From contig VAXW01000007.1 in NCBI GenBank assembly GCA_005884115.1, positions 1-64,000 on the forward strand: a stretch of DNA of 64,000 nucleotides, written 5' to 3'. This document shows positions 62,818 to 64,000 of this stretch, in pieces (the stretch's first letter is position 1; each line of letters starts with the position of its first letter). The notes under the pieces were generated by a model. That model was given only the letters and a program-made list of their open reading frames with translations. It was not told the DNA's origin and searched no databases. This DNA comes from Actinomycetota bacterium (GTDB lineage Bacteria > Actinomycetota > Thermoleophilia > Solirubrobacterales > Solirubrobacteraceae). The position numbers and the translations under genes are program-made.

Positions 62818-64000
62818 TCAGACGACCAGGCCGTGGCGCAGCGTGTTCTCGGTCACCACGCGCCCCTCGACGAACTGCAGTAGATAGTCGGGCCCACCCG
62901 CTTTTGCGCCGCTTCCGGAGAGCCGGTTTCCGCCGAACGGCTGGCGGCCGACCATCGCTCCGGTGATGTGGCGGTTGACGTACAGGTTGCCGACCGGCGA
63001 GCGCGCGGCGACGCTCTGCACGGTCTGCGGGTTGCGGCAGAAGAGCCCTCCCGTGAGCGCAAACGGCAGCGCTTCGACGCGATCCAGCGCGTCCTCGACG
63101 TCTCTGACCCGCTCGATGGCCAGCAGCGGCCCGAAGATCTCATCGCGGAGGATCGCCGAGTCCGCGGGCAGGCCCGTCACGACGGAGGCGGGGCAGAACC
63201 AGCCGCGCCCGTCGACCTCCGGCTCGCGCGCGGCGACGATCACCCCCTCGTCGGCCGCGAGTTTCGTGTAGCGCAGCACCCGCCGCTGTGCCTCCTCGTC
63301 GATGAGCGGTCCGACATCGGTGCCGAAGACGTCGGCCTGGCCGATCTGAAGCGTGGCGACGGCACCGGCGACGCGCTCTAGCAGCGCGTCTGCGATCCCC
63401 TCGTGCACGAGCACCCGCGCCGCGGCCGAGCACTTCTGGCCCGCGTAGACGAACGCCGAGCGCACGATCGCCGGTATGGCCTCATCGAGATCTGCATCGG
63501 AGTCGACGATCACGCAGTTCTTCCCGCCCATCTCGGCGATCACTCGCTTGATGTGGCTCTGGTCGCCGCGCACCCGGGCGGCGGCGGCGATGATCTCCGC
63601 TCCGACGCTCGCGCTGCCGGTGAACGCGATCGTGTGCACGCGCGGGTCGCGCACGAGCGCAGCCCCCGCATCGCCCGCGCCGGGCAGCAGCGCGACCGCG
63701 TCGGGCGGCACCCCGCCGGCGCGCAGTGCCTCAACGACCATCGCGCCACACGCCGGCGACTGCTCGGCGGGCTTGAGCACGCCGGCGTTTCCGGTCGCGA
63801 GCGCGGCTGCCAGCATGCCGGTCGGGATCGCCAGCGGGAAGTTCCACGGCGCGATCACCGCACAGACGCCGCGCGCCGCGTAGCGCATGTGATTGCGCTC
63901 TCCCGGCACCTGCAGCACGCTCGCGCCGCGATCGAGGGCGAGTGCGCCCCGCGCGTAGTACTCGAGGAAGTCGATCGCCTCCGCGACATCCGCGTCCGCC
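62818..64000 (-). CDS. 1-pyrroline-5-carboxylate dehydrogenase-like aldehyde dehydrogenase (5' end beyond window)
   Basis: APWNFPLAIPTGM, AFTGSASVGAEI, VIAEMGGKNCVIVD, AGQKCSAAARV; frame remains open to the window edge. Confidence 0.9.
   Translation of the reverse strand, partial: ADADVAEAIDFLEYYARGALALDRGASVLQVPGERNHMRYAARGVCAVIAPWNFPLAIPTGMLAAALATGNAGVLKPAEQSPACGAMVVEALRAGGVPPDAVALLPGAGDAGAALVRDPRVHTIAFTGSASVGAEIIAAAARVRGDQSHIKRVIAEMGGKNCVIVDSDADLDEAIPAIVRSAFVYAGQKCSAAARVLVHEGIADALLERVAGAVATLQIGQADVFGTDVGPLIDEEAQRRVLRYTKLAADEGVIVAAREPEVDGRGWFCPASVVTGLPADSAILRDEIFGPLLAIERVRDVEDALDRVEALPFALTGGLFCRNPQTVQSVAARSPVGNLYVNRHITGAMVGRQPFGGNRLSGSGAKAGGPDYLLQFVEGRVVTENTLRHGLVV

Overview
High-GC actinobacterial chromosome segment. 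Gene content (SdhABE, enolase-FtsB, Mfd-Pth-L25, dnaX-ybaB-recR-lysC, CsrA, many small secreted proteins) suggests a Thermoleophilia/Solirubrobacterales-like lineage; this is an inference from gene content, not from rRNA. Most of the window is housekeeping: ppx/gppA, enolase, ftsB, prsA, mfd, pth, rplY, prs, glmU, ispE, rsmA, tatD, metG, rsmI, mdh, icd, sdhABE, wecB, lysC, recR, ybaB, dnaX, SRP RNA, three tRNAs (fMet, Leu-TAA, Gln-TTG) and a truncated tRNA-His 3' half. The most interesting parts are: (1) a three-gene operon at 22.9-26.4 kb encoding two WxL-like secreted proteins around a WxLIP/DUF916-like membrane protein whose cytoplasmic tail resembles a degenerate GGDEF domain; (2) an ECF sigma factor fused to a ZAS-type anti-sigma motif (HxxxCxxC), a predicted TM segment and a long Pro/Ala-rich tail; (3) three genes (pth, wecB, a lipoprotein) with no ATG/GTG/TTG in a usable position, two of them in frame with the upstream gene and separated from it by a lone TAG; (4) a rhomboid-fold protein with all recognisable catalytic residues lost; (5) a cysteine-free FmdB 'zinc ribbon' protein; (6) a tRNA-His att-like scar next to a frameshifted nuclease-like gene; (7) an AT-hook plus winged-helix protein. 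No CRISPR array, rRNA operon, intact prophage or transposase was seen.
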